Positions 9,262-18,216 of a stretch of 64,000 nt of DNA are shown piece by piece. The stretch is taken from assembly GCA_947177165.1 (NCBI GenBank), contig CAMWTP010000001.1:1-64000 (forward strand), in the 5' to 3' direction. The position numbers and the translations under genes were made by a program. The stretch is from an uncultured Lachnospiraceae bacterium (GTDB taxonomy: Bacteria > Bacillota > Clostridia > Lachnospirales > Lachnospiraceae). Numbering within the stretch: the stretch's first letter is position 1; each line of letters begins with the position of its first letter. Under the pieces are notes generated by a model that had not been told where the DNA came from, ran no database searches, and was given only the letters and a program-made list of their open reading frames with translations.

Positions 9262-9541
9262 CTAACACTTTGTCCCCGTAAGTTTTTCATACTTTGCACG
9301 CTCTGCCTGATAATCAAGATTCAGGTCAGGTCCCGCTTTCAACACACGGCGGATATTACTTTCATATTCCTCCATTGTGCAGTCATGCCACGCATGAACT
9401 TCAAGCCCTGCTTTTACCAGGGCAGCCGCCACATCATCCTGTGTGGATAAAGGCACGGAGAATACTGCAATTTCTCTTTACCCACTCAATTTTGCGTTCC
9501 CCGGATTCGGCCAAATTTATATCCCTGATTTCACTGTTCAT
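9262..9541 (-). pseudogene. S-adenosylhomocysteinase remnant with internal deletions
   Basis: From ATG 9541, which has a good AGGAGG site, the frame reads MNSEIRDINLAESGERKIEW then VKRNCSILR, the N-terminus of S-adenosyl-L-homocysteine hydrolase. About 45 residues are then missing and the sequence resumes, in another frame, at PLSTQDDVAAALVKAGLEVH followed by AWHDCTMEEYESNIRRVL, a highly conserved SAHH segment. After AGPDL the remaining 320 or so residues, including the NAD-binding domain, are replaced by a short tail. The enzyme normally recycles S-adenosylhomocysteine; this copy cannot. The same pattern of internal deletions is seen in the recombinase at 2324. Confidence 0.7.
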
Positions 9542-9617
9542 TCCTATATCCTCCTCTGTCAAATATGATTCAGCCGAATTTTTATTACCGTGATGGTCGT
9601 CTGCCCTATCATCACCT

Positions 9618-10061
9618 TTGAAAAACTATACAAAACTGTTTCTTAAAAAGCACGACAAACTGATCCGCACTTATTTCCAGTCCATTGTCATTGTTTTTGT
9701 AATTACTAATGTATTTTCCTTCCTTTATTACATGGATTATGATATGATTGATGAACAGACACGCAGCCTGTACCGTCAGGGCATTTCCGCTTTCGGCGGC
9801 ATATCCCCGGCTTACCGAATTGCGCTTGAAAAGGATGCGCCCGTTATCGTATGGGATTTCCATTCGCTGCTGATTATGGTGCAGATGTGCTTTTCATTCA
9901 TGCTCACGAACAAGGACAGTGATATGCGTATGTGCAAGCATTGTAAAAAAGCCTTTGTCGCAAGCAGGAAGGGGAATGAATTTTGCAGCCAGAAGTGTAA
10001 GAACCAGTTTAATGTCTACAAATCAAGAGAAAAGAAAAAGGGGAACAAAAGCGATGATTGA
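9618..10061 (+). CDS. Zinc-ribbon protein of unknown function, probably N-terminally truncated
   Basis: The frame opens at a TTG without a ribosome binding site, and a different frame just upstream (ITFEKLYKTVS) looks like the natural continuation, so the true gene probably began further upstream and is broken by a frameshift. The C-terminal part has a CxxC...CxxxC zinc knuckle (MCKHCKKAFVAS and FCSQKCKNQFNVYKSREKKK), the layout found at the end of DUF6076-like and related accessory proteins. Its stop overlaps the start of the LPD3-like gene by 8 bases, so the two were an operon. No function is assigned. Confidence 0.5.
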   Translation: MKNYTKLFLKKHDKLIRTYFQSIVIVFVITNVFSFLYYMDYDMIDEQTRSLYRQGISAFGGISPAYRIALEKDAPVIVWDFHSLLIMVQMCFSFMLTNKDSDMRMCKHCKKAFVASRKGNEFCSQKCKNQFNVYKSREKKKGNKSDD

Positions 10062-10575
10062 AAACAGAAATGTAAATATCATAACCGATGCGGACGGTAA
10101 AAAGCTGGTCTTGATTAACGATATCCGTTTCAAGGGCAAACGGCAGATCGACTGGGATGATGTAAAGCAGTATCTTGAAGGATATGTCGGTGACTATTAC
10201 GAAATCGCTGAAAATGCAGAGCATATTTTTATCGGAAGTGAACTGCCGGAAGAATACACGGAATCAGAAAGCCGGAAAAGCCTTATGGGTGCAAAAGCAA
10301 ATGCTGCTACTGCGATACCTGAACTGATACAGATAGCATCTAATCCAGCTTTTGAAGAAAACCGCAAAGAAAAACATAATAAAAACGCCAAATATGGCTG
10401 GTACAGGTATGATGTCCGTTTTGCCCTCCCCGTCTATGACGAAAATGTGCTTGTCAGATACAATATCTTCCATGCCCGTCTTTTGATTAACCATGATGAA
10501 AATGGCAGGAAATATCTGTATGATATTCTGGCAGTAAAAAAAGAAACGAGCAAGCCGCAACAAGATGTACGGTGA
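10054..10575 (+). CDS. LPD3-like domain protein (large polyvalent protein-associated type)
   Basis: The start is ATG 10054 with AAAAAGGGG upstream, giving 173 residues. The C-terminal half contains KYGWYRYDVRFALPVYDENV and ARLLINHDENGRKYLYDILA, the pattern I associate with the LPD3 domain found in the giant polyvalent proteins of phages and conjugative elements; here it stands alone. The N-terminus (VNIITDADGKKLVLINDIRF) resembles the segment that precedes this domain in such proteins. It is translationally coupled to the zinc-ribbon gene. The role is unknown; it is probably cargo of a former integrative element. The family call is from motif memory only. Confidence 0.55.
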   Translation: MIENRNVNIITDADGKKLVLINDIRFKGKRQIDWDDVKQYLEGYVGDYYEIAENAEHIFIGSELPEEYTESESRKSLMGAKANAATAIPELIQIASNPAFEENRKEKHNKNAKYGWYRYDVRFALPVYDENVLVRYNIFHARLLINHDENGRKYLYDILAVKKETSKPQQDVR

Positions 10576-10585
10576 AAACCCATTT

Positions 10586-10603
10586 CTTATTATCGATAAT
10601 AAG
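10586..10603. repeat. Perfect 18-base palindrome
   Basis: CTTATTATCGATAATAAG is fully self-complementary and sits 10 bases after the stop of the LPD3-like gene. It may act as a protein-binding site or a weak transcript end. Confidence 0.55.
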
Positions 10604-10704
10604 CCATTTCCTCCGTCCCGTCAACCCCCGATTTTGAATTTTTCAAAATCACACATTAGCATTTTTAATGCAATGTTGGAACTTTGTTCCCCCTTAACCA
10701 CTTC

Positions 10705-10786
10705 ATAGCATGAGGCGCAGATGATGTCAAGACCGCCGCAGGCGAGGCAGAGCCGGTATCTTGACATCATCTGCGCCTCATGCTAT
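10705..10786. repeat. Large perfect hairpin: 28-base inverted repeat, 26-base loop
   Basis: Bases 10705-10732 and 10759-10786 are exact reverse complements over 28 bases (arms start ATAGCATGAGGCGCAGATGA). The 26-base loop is GC-rich and partly self-pairing. It lies between two convergent genes. It could be a strong bidirectional terminator, although there is no long U-run, or a miniature mobile or recombination element. Confidence 0.8.
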
Positions 10787-10808
10787 AAAACTTAAAACCC
10801 AAACAACA

Positions 10809-11162
10809 CTAAAGGGAATATATCAGATCGTGCAGCACTACTTCCTCCGCCCTGCTCCTGATGCTGTTCATCATCTGAAGCCAGCACGGCCAGTCATCGG
10901 ATTTAAGCTGCTCCGTCACGCCCGCTTTCCTTGCCATCTGCCCCACAAGTCTGTCCATCATCTCATTGCATTCCTCATCAATTTCCGCAAGATGCTTCCA
11001 TAAGGTTTCTGACAAAAGCATATACGAATAAATGTCCCTGTGGTTTTCTTCCAAAAAACGCTTTCTCATCTGCCCATACTTCCCAATCTGATATTCCATT
11101 GTATCCGAAAGTTTCAGGTCAGGAATCAAATAATCGCCTTCCCAATGATAAGTAATTTCCAT
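10809..11162 (-). CDS. tnpV: TnpV-type transposon accessory protein
   Basis: The start is ATG 11162, preceded by AAAGGCGGTTGTAT, giving 117 residues, the usual length for TnpV of Tn4451-type mobilisable transposons. Characteristic parts are MEITYHWEGDYLIPDLKL near the start, IGKYGQMRKRFLEE in the middle and MNSIRSRAEEVVLHDLIYSL at the end. TnpV is a small helical protein carried by Tn4451-like elements and its function is not settled. The frame is intact even though the neighbouring recombinase genes are not, so it is a leftover accessory gene. Confidence 0.85.
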   Translation of the reverse strand: MEITYHWEGDYLIPDLKLSDTMEYQIGKYGQMRKRFLEENHRDIYSYMLLSETLWKHLAEIDEECNEMMDRLVGQMARKAGVTEQLKSDDWPCWLQMMNSIRSRAEEVVLHDLIYSL

Positions 11163-11189
11163 ATACAACCGCCTTTCTTTGTGCCGGTA

Positions 11190-11803
11190 ATCCACACAAG
11201 ATTCTCATAGTCGTCTGTACCGCCTTTGTTCTTTGGCAGCTTTCTACAGCAGACCATATTCTCTATTTCCAGTTCCATACCTGATATGAAGCTTTTCCCA
11301 TTCTGCCCTGCTAACTTTGAGATATGGTTATCATTAAACTTGACTGCTTCAGCCTCATCACGATTTGCCAATAAATACTCCATCAGCTCTTGCAGACTGT
11401 CATTTAGTTTGCTGTGGATTAAATTTCTTCCCTCTTTTGTGTAGTTGCAGATTTCCTGTTTAAAACTTAATGTCTTTTTCAGCACTACACCGTACAGCGG
11501 AAATACATCTATTCCTGCAATGTTATAAATGTTGGTTGTATAATTCCCATATAATTTCAAATAGATTGCATTCGCAGGGTGTCCCCTTGTGTAATTCTTT
11601 TTCAGTCTGTTCATGGTCGGTTTGACTAAGAAATATCCCCTGTGAAATCAATGTTACACATGGTAGCTATTGAATATTAGTTATGCATTCCTAAAATGAT
11701 TGAGTTGAGCTTCACTACTTCATTTTTCACAGTATGGTGTTGAATTGCTTTTATCTGTTTCTTGATGTTTTCAGCAACTTTATTGATATTTTTGTCTGCC
11801 ATG
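11190..11803 (-). pseudogene. Group II intron-encoded maturase, C-terminal remnant
   Basis: Read from about 11803, the minus strand gives ADKNINKVAENIKKQIKAIQ, then a TAA stop within GMHN-YSIATMCNIDF, then a one-base frameshift, then LVKPTMNRLKKNYTRGHPAN and YLKLYGNYTTNIYNIAGIDV. It ends with an HNH-like tail KNKGGTDDYENLVWI. This is the domain X and endonuclease region of an LtrA-type protein. The reverse transcriptase half, the ribozyme 5' part and the 3' end of the intron are missing. It joins directly to a recombinase fragment at about 11803 and to tnpV at about 11190, so it is a relic. Confidence 0.75.
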
Positions 11804-12290
11804 TGTGCAGGAGCTGCGCAAGCAGCGCAAACGCCCCAACCGCTATGATGAAGTGGGCTTGTTCTCCGGCATACTCTTTTGTGCCGACTGCGGCAGCGTC
11901 ATGTACCAGCAGAGGTATCAGACGGACAAGCGGCGGCAGGACTGCTACATATGCGGCAGCTACAAGAAGCGCACCCGTGACTGTACGGCGCACTTTATCC
12001 GCACCGACCTGTTGACCGAGGGAGTGACCGAGAACCTACGGAAAGTCACCAGCTACGCCGCCAAGCACGAAGCCCGGTTTATGAAGCTGTTGACCGAGCA
12101 GACCGAGGACGGGAGCAAACGCCGGAACGCCGCCAAGAAGAAAGAACTGGAAGCGGCAGAAAAACGGATTGCGGAACTCTCCGCTATCTTCAAGCGGCTG
12201 TATGAGGACAGCGTGACCGGGCGCATATCGGACGAGCGTTTCACGGAGCTTTCGGCAGACTACGAAGCCGAGCAAAAGCATAGGGCTTGA
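11801..12290 (+). pseudogene. Large serine recombinase, zinc-ribbon and coiled-coil fragment
   Basis: The frame VQELRKQRKRPNRYDEVGLF then SGILFCADCGSVMYQQRYQ, CYICGSYKKRTRDCTAHFIR and a Lys/Glu-rich coiled coil (KKKELEAAEKRIAELSAIFK) is the zinc beta-ribbon and following helical region of Tn4451/Tn5397-type recombinases. The catalytic domain is missing at the 5' side, where an intron-protein fragment in the opposite direction abuts, and the C-terminus stops early at EAEQKHRA. About 160 of 550 residues remain. It is not the missing part of the remnant at 2324 in any obvious way. Confidence 0.8.
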
Positions 12291-12355
12291 TGCTTGTAAC
12301 AGGAATCCGAAGGCAAAACTGTTACAATCCATATCAACAACTGTGAAGAAACTAT

Positions 12356-12384
12356 TTGCTAATGCAGCCAGAAAGCATTATAAT
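12356..12384 (+). promoter_or_regulatory. Sigma-A-type promoter of the 12,454-13,649 operon
   Basis: TTGCTA at 12356-12361, a 17-base spacer and TATAAT at 12379-12384 lie 70 bases upstream of the first gene, leaving room for the palindrome at 12405-12422 in the leader. Confidence 0.7.
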
Positions 12385-12404
12385 ATAGGCAGACAATTTT
12401 TCCG

Positions 12405-12422
12405 CAAAATAAGCTTATTTTG
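12405..12422. promoter_or_regulatory. Perfect 18-base palindrome, putative operator
   Basis: CAAAATAAGCTTATTTTG is completely self-complementary and lies 20 bases downstream of the -10 box, where a bound repressor would block transcription. No regulator gene for it is adjacent. Confidence 0.5.
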
Positions 12423-12453
12423 ACTGAATCAACACGGAGGAGGGATCGCTTTT

Positions 12454-12729
12454 ATGGATTATCAGGAATATATAAACTTAGTTTTAGAGGGTGCTGCCCC
12501 ACTGAAGGTTATCATGTGTGGAAATGTACAGGAAAGTGCTGACGGGAAAGTCGGCGTTGTTTCCATTGTCTACGCCACGCTAAACAAAGACGCTGCAAGA
12601 CAAAAAATCCTGGAACTTGCACAGGCCAGCCCCAACGACTATTACATGGTATACAGTGTGCCGCTTGACACAGACCTGACAACGCTTTCCCACTATCCGT
12701 CTATCGCAATTTCCAAAAGTGATTTGTAA
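12454..12729 (+). CDS. Small hypothetical protein
   Basis: A 91-residue soluble protein starting at ATG 12454 with GGAGGAGGG in front of it. It has a single compact alpha/beta pattern (EYINLVLEGAAPLKVIMCGN near the start, DYYMVYSVPLDTDLTTLSHY near the end) and no motif that I recognise. It is the first gene of an operon with the larger gene 41 bases downstream and has its own promoter and putative operator. Its good ribosome binding site, codon phase and intact frame argue that it is expressed. Confidence 0.7.
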   Translation: MDYQEYINLVLEGAAPLKVIMCGNVQESADGKVGVVSIVYATLNKDAARQKILELAQASPNDYYMVYSVPLDTDLTTLSHYPSIAISKSDL

Positions 12730-12770
12730 GGTAATCTTATTTTTAATAAAAAAGAAAGGGGTTGTGGAAA

Positions 12771-13649
12771 ATGTTCCATAAAATCAAAAACAAGGCAGAT
12801 TCCATAGAGGAATGCCAAAAGAATCAGGACTGGGCAGCGCTGTCCAAATCCTACTATCAATTAGGCGTGAGCGCCATGGAAGCGGGCGATCTGAACCATG
12901 CCCATCTGTGGCTGCACCGGGCAGATACCATCTACAGTGCCGATGATGATATCTATGATGCGGTGGGGGAAAAGCTCATGAACGACTGTTCCGACCGCAT
13001 CGGTCAACTGGAAGAGGAGGCACTGCTCTACAATGACGTTCCTTCCTCGGTGGAAGAAATGGCAGAATCTCTGGGAGATGCGCAGATTCGGGTGTGGGGG
13101 CTGTTGTCCCTTGCAAGACTTGTGAAACTGGGCGAGAAGCTGTCTGTCCTTCCCGGATGTGAAGTGCTCGGCAATCTGGGACGCGCTGTCGATACCGTGT
13201 TGAAATCTTTTCAGGAGCCGCCTACAGAGGAAGAGTTTAACGGCTTAAAGGATCTATGCAGTGTATTGTATGATCTGGGAGACAGTCCCGTCTTCTGGGG
13301 AATGGGAAGCGCGATCGATGTCCCAGGAGGCGAACCGCTCCAGGTCTTTGACCTGAACGGCTTGCTGAGCGTTCTGGAGATTGAGGCTTACCTGCATGGA
13401 CATCTGGAATTTATCTGTGCCCTCAGCCAGGAGGAGGAACCTCCATCACCAGAAACAGGTATTATCTCCGCAGCCTTGCTGCCAGATTACTATGTGCGGA
13501 CAGGTGCAGGCAATCTGGCAGAGACGCCTCAGATCAAAGCTGAGCTGGAACGCATCTCAAGCGATTACGATTTTCTCAACTCGGAAATGACATGGGACCT
13601 GATACAGCAGAGAGTTGAGGAATATAAGAAGTTAGACATTTTGGCATGA
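12771..13649 (+). CDS. Hypothetical alpha-helical (TPR-like) protein
   Basis: The start is ATG 12771 with AAAGAAAGGGG upstream, giving 292 residues. Residues 15-65 (DWAALSKSYYQLGVSAMEAG followed by DLNHAHLWLHRADTIY) have the spacing of a tetratricopeptide pair. The rest is acidic and mostly helical with no catalytic motif visible. It follows the 91-residue gene in the same operon and the unit ends at the strong terminator at 13703. A binding partner of the small protein is a reasonable guess; nothing more can be said. Confidence 0.7.
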   Translation: MFHKIKNKADSIEECQKNQDWAALSKSYYQLGVSAMEAGDLNHAHLWLHRADTIYSADDDIYDAVGEKLMNDCSDRIGQLEEEALLYNDVPSSVEEMAESLGDAQIRVWGLLSLARLVKLGEKLSVLPGCEVLGNLGRAVDTVLKSFQEPPTEEEFNGLKDLCSVLYDLGDSPVFWGMGSAIDVPGGEPLQVFDLNGLLSVLEIEAYLHGHLEFICALSQEEEPPSPETGIISAALLPDYYVRTGAGNLAETPQIKAELERISSDYDFLNSEMTWDLIQQRVEEYKKLDILA

Positions 13650-13702
13650 TGACACCCTGACAGCGGTAAATTTCCTTTCTTCATTTCAGCCGCACGCGCA
13701 AG

Positions 13703-13750
13703 AAGAGCCTCTATGATAGCATATATGCTGACACAATAGAGGCTCTTTTT
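13703..13750 (+). terminator. Rho-independent terminator
   Basis: AAGAGCCTCTA (13703-13713) pairs perfectly with TAGAGGCTCTT (13737-13747) and is followed by TTT. It closes the operon ending at 13649. Confidence 0.85.
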
Positions 13751-13927
13751 GACTAATTGGCTGTGTGATATAAGTGATAGAAAGGAGCGTTTGTCTTGTC
13801 AAACTCCTGTTTTACATTACTTACTTTCATTAGGTTAGCACAGTCTAACTGATATGTCAAGATATTTTTTCAAAACTTACAGTTCATTATGAAAAAAGGT
13901 CAACTATGATGGAATCCACACAACAGC

Positions 13928-14704
13928 TTATAAAATAGAAGATTCGAGGAAGGCAGCGATACCGTCCTCATCATTGCTGCCGATGACAAGATCCGCCTTT
14001 TCCCTGACTGCATCGATTGCATTGCCCATCGCAATCCCCATTCCGCACAGCTCCAGCATTCCGATATCGGCATAGTCGTCGCCAAAGGCTGCAATCTCTG
14101 CCGGTTTTATTCCGCTTGCGGCGCAGACCTCCATAATCGCCCGCTCTTTTGTGACTGCCTTTCTTGTAAATTTGTACCAGTAACCGTCCGAGAAACGGAT
14201 GCAGTCGCACGCTTTCAGCAATTCCTGCAGCTGTGTTGCCTGCGCATCGTCAAAGATTTCCACGCACATTTTGAGGCTGCTTTCCCCGAAATCCTTAAAA
14301 TCTGTATAAATGCTGTCTCCCCAGCTCTGATCCTGCTTCTTAGGGTCAACCCTGTAATTCCAGTAATGCGCGTCTGTCGTATCAATCGTAATCTCGCACT
14401 CCGCACCGCATACACTTCTCGCCGCTGCAATCATCTGCCTTGTCTCTTCCGCTGAAAATGCTGCCTTGTAGATGTATTCGCCGTGGTATTTCACCAGCGC
14501 ACCGCCGCTTACAATCAGCACGTCCGGCTGCAGCTCCTCGATAAAGGACAGCGCGTTCTGCTCCCCCCTTGAGGTGGACACCCCGATCAGGATGCCCTTT
14601 TTCCTGCAATCCTGCAGTGCTGCAAGCGTCCTATCTGAGATGGTCTTATCGCTGCGAAGCAGTGTTCCGTCCAGATCAAACAAAAGTAGTTTTACGTTCT
14701 CCAT
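13928..14704 (-). CDS. Cof-type HAD-IIB family phosphatase
   Basis: Motif I of the haloacid dehalogenase superfamily is present as LLLFDLDGTLLRSD with the nucleophile and general-acid aspartates, motif II as GVSTSRGEQN, and motifs III and IV as the lysine in AVTKERAI and FGDDYADIGML. The IIB cap domain fills the middle. Such enzymes remove phosphate from sugar phosphates or flavin nucleotides; the substrate is unknown. GAGG lies 9 bases before ATG 14704, although ATG 14710 is also possible. It stands at the downstream end of the minus-strand block, separated from the XRE gene by 70 bases. Confidence 0.88.
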   Translation of the reverse strand: MENVKLLLFDLDGTLLRSDKTISDRTLAALQDCRKKGILIGVSTSRGEQNALSFIEELQPDVLIVSGGALVKYHGEYIYKAAFSAEETRQMIAAARSVCGAECEITIDTTDAHYWNYRVDPKKQDQSWGDSIYTDFKDFGESSLKMCVEIFDDAQATQLQELLKACDCIRFSDGYWYKFTRKAVTKERAIMEVCAASGIKPAEIAAFGDDYADIGMLELCGMGIAMGNAIDAVREKADLVIGSNDEDGIAAFLESSIL

Positions 14705-14773
14705 ACACATTGTCCTCATCTTCATATAAAGATCTGTAACAAAAACAACTATTTTACAGATCCCGCAAAATTA

Positions 14774-15415
14774 TTAATTGACAGTTCCTAATTGACTGCT
14801 CACTCTGCACGCCATAAAGTCTACCGCAATACACACAGCGATATATACCACCCAAAAAGATATAAATGTCCAGATGGAATTCCCCAACATCGGAACCGGT
14901 GCAGGAAATCCGAAAAATCCGCCCGCCAGACCATCCAGAATATTATAGCAGCAGGACATTGGAATAAAGAGCACAATCCACACATTGTACAGAATAAAAT
15001 AATGTCTTGCCCCCGCCTTTCCCTCACCGCCAACTATTTGTCCCAATACAAATATCCCGATTCCCAATAGCATCACAACAATCCCCACACCCGTCGCATA
15101 AAATATATGCCGTTCTGCCCAAATCGTTATAGAAGCGACGAGTCCTGCTGCGTTTATTATTGTCCCTGCTACTGTAAAAACCTTCGCATTCCATTTGCTG
15201 TCAGTCCGCTCTACCGGCTCGGTTCCTTTCAGCAGATAGTCCGTTGTCGTCTCAAAATAATCGCTCAGCAATATGACCTTTTCAATATCCGGTATGCTCT
15301 GCCCGCTCTCCCATTTGCTCACAGCCTGCCTGGAAACACCGATCTGGCCGGCAAGCTCCTCCTGCGATAATCCTTTTTCCTTCCGCAAATGCTGTATTCT
15401 GTCTGCAATGCTCAT
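14774..15415 (-). CDS. XRE-family regulator with membrane-spanning C-terminus
   Basis: Residues 1-60 are a Cro/CI-type helix-turn-helix (LSQEELAGQIGVSRQAVSKW). After a linker, residues 80-210 contain about four hydrophobic helices (e.g. GVGIVVMLLGIGIFVLGQIV and YFILYNVWIVLFIPMSC). Length and layout match the membrane-tethered XRE regulators that are common in Clostridia, which sense envelope state by an unknown route. GGAGGATGG precedes ATG 15415. No target can be named. Confidence 0.88.
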   Translation of the reverse strand: MSIADRIQHLRKEKGLSQEELAGQIGVSRQAVSKWESGQSIPDIEKVILLSDYFETTTDYLLKGTEPVERTDSKWNAKVFTVAGTIINAAGLVASITIWAERHIFYATGVGIVVMLLGIGIFVLGQIVGGEGKAGARHYFILYNVWIVLFIPMSCCYNILDGLAGGFFGFPAPVPMLGNSIWTFISFWVVYIAVCIAVDFMACRVSSQLGTVN

Positions 15416-15539
15416 CTTACCATCCTCCTGTTTTTGAATTTTTTATCTGCCCATGACATCTCGCTATCACATTCTGACAATGTCATTTTAGCACAAACAG
15501 CAGTTGCGGCACCACCATGAGCACCTCTCAGATTGTCAA

Positions 15540-15558
15540 CCGGCAGTTGCAATGCCGG
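15540..15558 (-). terminator. Small hairpin after the chemoreceptor gene
   Basis: CCGGCA (15540-15545) pairs with TGCCGG (15553-15558), 4 bases beyond the stop of the minus-strand chemoreceptor. The U-tract is poor, so termination is only possible, not clear. Confidence 0.35.
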
Positions 15559-15561
15559 CTA

Positions 15562-18033
15562 CTACGCTGTAATAAAATAATTCAGATTTTCCTCCACCGC
15601 GATCGACAGCTGTTTGAGCTCCACTGCCGTTCTCGCAAGCGATGCCGTGGCGTCATTTAATTCATTCATCGAAGTGTTGGTCTGCTCTGTCGTCGCGGCG
15701 TTCTCCTCCGCGATGGCAGACAGATTCGTCATGAGACCGACTACATGCTCTCCCGATCTGCCGCACATATCAATCTGCTCCTGCACAGCTCCCATGCCGA
15801 CGACAGCAGCGGATATTCCTTCATCGACAACCCCGAATTTCATCTTGGTCTCATCGAGCTTCGTCTTCTGGCTCATGATCATGTCTGTGACTTCACTGAT
15901 GGACTGCACCGTCTGCCGGGACTCCTCCGACAATTCCAGGATAATATCGTCGATGACCTTTGCCGACGAATTGGTCTGCTCTGCAAGCTTCTGGATCTCG
16001 CTTGCCACCACTGCAAAGCCCCTGCCGGCCTCTCCGGCCCTTGCCGCCTCTATGCTCGCATTCAGAGACAACAGATTCGTCTGGCTTGCAATCTCTGCGA
16101 TCAGATTGACCACTTCCTGAATCTTCACAACAGACTCGTTTGTCTTGTGGATCTGATCGGATATCCGAATGAATGCGTCTGTTGTCTGGTCGCTCGTACT
16201 GCTAAGCTCCTGGACGATCTGTGCCGCCTCCGTACCCTTTTGACTCATCTCTTTTGCCGTGTCAGACAAATGATTTACGCTCTCTGTGATCTGGGACATA
16301 TTCTCCTGCATGACCGTTACCTGCTGGGAGGAATCAGAGATATCGCCTGCCTGTGTCGCTGCTCCTTTCGCGATCTCATCCAATGCCGTGCTCACCACTT
16401 CCGAGGCACCCTTTGTCTTGTTTGCCTTGCTCTCCAGTTCACTGCCTGCCCCCGCAAGATTTGCCGAGATGCCTTTCAGCTGCCTGATGCTGTCCTCCAG
16501 TTTATCCAGAAATCCGTTCAGATTTCTGCCGAATCGCGAAAACTCGTCATTTTTATCCGCCCTGATCCTGACAGAGATGCTTCCCTGCGCGATTTTATCC
16601 AACGAATTCCGGAAGCTCGTCACACTCCTGTCAATGCCGGCACCGATCAATACTGTCATGCCGACAAGAATCATTGACGCCACAATCAGCACGATCACAC
16701 TCAGCTTCTCCACTGTCGATTTTACCTGCGCTGTATCTGCGGAAGCCATGTCCTTGATAATCCCGCACAAGTTTGTGAGTTCGGCATTCAACGTCGCATT
16801 CTCCGCCTTTAATGCGAGAATCTGATCATCAAGCACCTTCATCTGTGAGAGGATCTCCTTTTTGACGCCAAGCTTTTCCATCGAATCCCCGGCAAGCCCG
16901 CTGTCTGTCGTGTACAAAGGTATATTTGTCTCCATCTCTGCGATCAGCTGCTCGATCCCTGCATAGATCTCCGCCACATCTTTTCCCTCGACCACCAGCT
17001 TGCTGTATGTATCCACGTCCTTGTCGAGCTGCTCCAGACTTCCGCTATAACTGTAAGCACCCGAATAAGCGCCGCCGTATTTGTAATCGTATGTCATGCC
17101 GTTGGGCTCCAGATATAGCGTATACTCGATATTCGAATAATTCTGCGGGTCATACTCACTGACTGGTATCTCCACCGCAAATTCCTCCCAGCCCTCATTG
17201 GAGGCGTCAAAGCTGCAGCCTACGCGAATCGACGGTTTTGCATCAAATGTGGTGACTTCGCTGTCCACATAGGCTACATTAGAACCTTTCACCGTATCCA
17301 CTGCGTTCAGGTCAATCTCTGCCTGGTCTGCGCCCTTCGTGAACCTGATATCTGTGATATAACAGTCCCCGTGATATGTGAGTGTCCCTCCGACGCGGAA
17401 TATCAGCGAATTTCTCCGCACACCGTTTGGCACCGGCCCTGTATAGGCAAGCTTCACATACTCTCTGCCATCGATCTCCACGCGGTCGCCGCTCGACCAC
17501 ATCTGGGCATCGATCCACTTAATTTCCAGCCATTCAGGCTTGTCTACCAGCACGGAAAAGCTCTCCGACAGCGCACTGTTCGCCTCAAGATATTGTCCGT
17601 ACAATCCGCTTACGCCGTCAAATCCCCTTGTGCTGCTCCTCTCCCGGATCCCGCTGTAATTGGACTGAATCCTCGTAATCCCGTCCAGCATCCTGTCAGT
17701 GTCCTTCCTGTATGCTGCACCAGTCATACTCCTCAGCTTTTCCACATTGGAAAGCATCTGCCCCAGATTACCCAGAATATTGTCCAGATACCTCTGATCA
17801 ATATAATACTGGTATTGCGCCTCAAATGCAAGATTTTTTGCCTGCAGCACGTCGATTTCGTTGACAATCGACCCGATCTCGCTGTTGCCGCTGTTTCTGT
17901 TCAGCGAATTGATTCCCAGCACACCGATGCAGACTGCCACTAAAATAGAAAAAATGCCCATCAACAGTATCTTGCTCTTGATCGTCTGAAACAACCCTGC
18001 ACTTCTCTTTGCATTTTTGTCCTCATTCATCAT
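15562..18033 (-). CDS. Methyl-accepting chemotaxis protein with an unusual beta-rich sensor insert
   Basis: A transmembrane chemoreceptor of 823 residues. TM1 is at about 20-42 and TM2 at about 443-468, followed by a HAMP linker (to about 520) and the signalling domain with the conserved tip [20 protein letters not shown]. The extracytoplasmic part is long, about 400 residues: helical segments (50-155 and 325-440) frame a beta-rich block at about 160-315 ([55 protein letters not shown]) that looks like a carbohydrate-binding jelly roll. The standard four-helix sensor is therefore interrupted by a probable ligand module. It lies next to a GH5 glycanase and a glycan importer, so attraction to polysaccharide fragments is a plausible role. 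GGAGGG lies 8 bases before the ATG. Confidence 0.9.
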   Translation of the reverse strand: MMNEDKNAKRSAGLFQTIKSKILLMGIFSILVAVCIGVLGINSLNRNSGNSEIGSIVNEIDVLQAKNLAFEAQYQYYIDQRYLDNILGNLGQMLSNVEKLRSMTGAAYRKDTDRMLDGITRIQSNYSGIRERSSTRGFDGVSGLYGQYLEANSALSESFSVLVDKPEWLEIKWIDAQMWSSGDRVEIDGREYVKLAYTGPVPNGVRRNSLIFRVGGTLTYHGDCYITDIRFTKGADQAEIDLNAVDTVKGSNVAYVDSEVTTFDAKPSIRVGCSFDASNEGWEEFAVEIPVSEYDPQNYSNIEYTLYLEPNGMTYDYKYGGAYSGAYSYSGSLEQLDKDVDTYSKLVVEGKDVAEIYAGIEQLIAEMETNIPLYTTDSGLAGDSMEKLGVKKEILSQMKVLDDQILALKAENATLNAELTNLCGIIKDMASADTAQVKSTVEKLSVIVLIVASMILVGMTVLIGAGIDRSVTSFRNSLDKIAQGSISVRIRADKNDEFSRFGRNLNGFLDKLEDSIRQLKGISANLAGAGSELESKANKTKGASEVVSTALDEIAKGAATQAGDISDSSQQVTVMQENMSQITESVNHLSDTAKEMSQKGTEAAQIVQELSSTSDQTTDAFIRISDQIHKTNESVVKIQEVVNLIAEIASQTNLLSLNASIEAARAGEAGRGFAVVASEIQKLAEQTNSSAKVIDDIILELSEESRQTVQSISEVTDMIMSQKTKLDETKMKFGVVDEGISAAVVGMGAVQEQIDMCGRSGEHVVGLMTNLSAIAEENAATTEQTNTSMNELNDATASLARTAVELKQLSIAVEENLNYFITA

Positions 18034-18216
18034 ATCTGTTACCCTCCGTTCTTATCCCAAATAGATTCCAGGAGGCTATTTCCAAGATACTCCAGAAGTC
18101 TATTGCCGCATATAAAAGCTCCACAATATATTGTATGAAAAAAAGAAGAAACCAACTCCCGACAAACTTAATATCATGCACTTGTTTTTTATATCAAAAT
18201 TACCCGGTTCCTGTTT

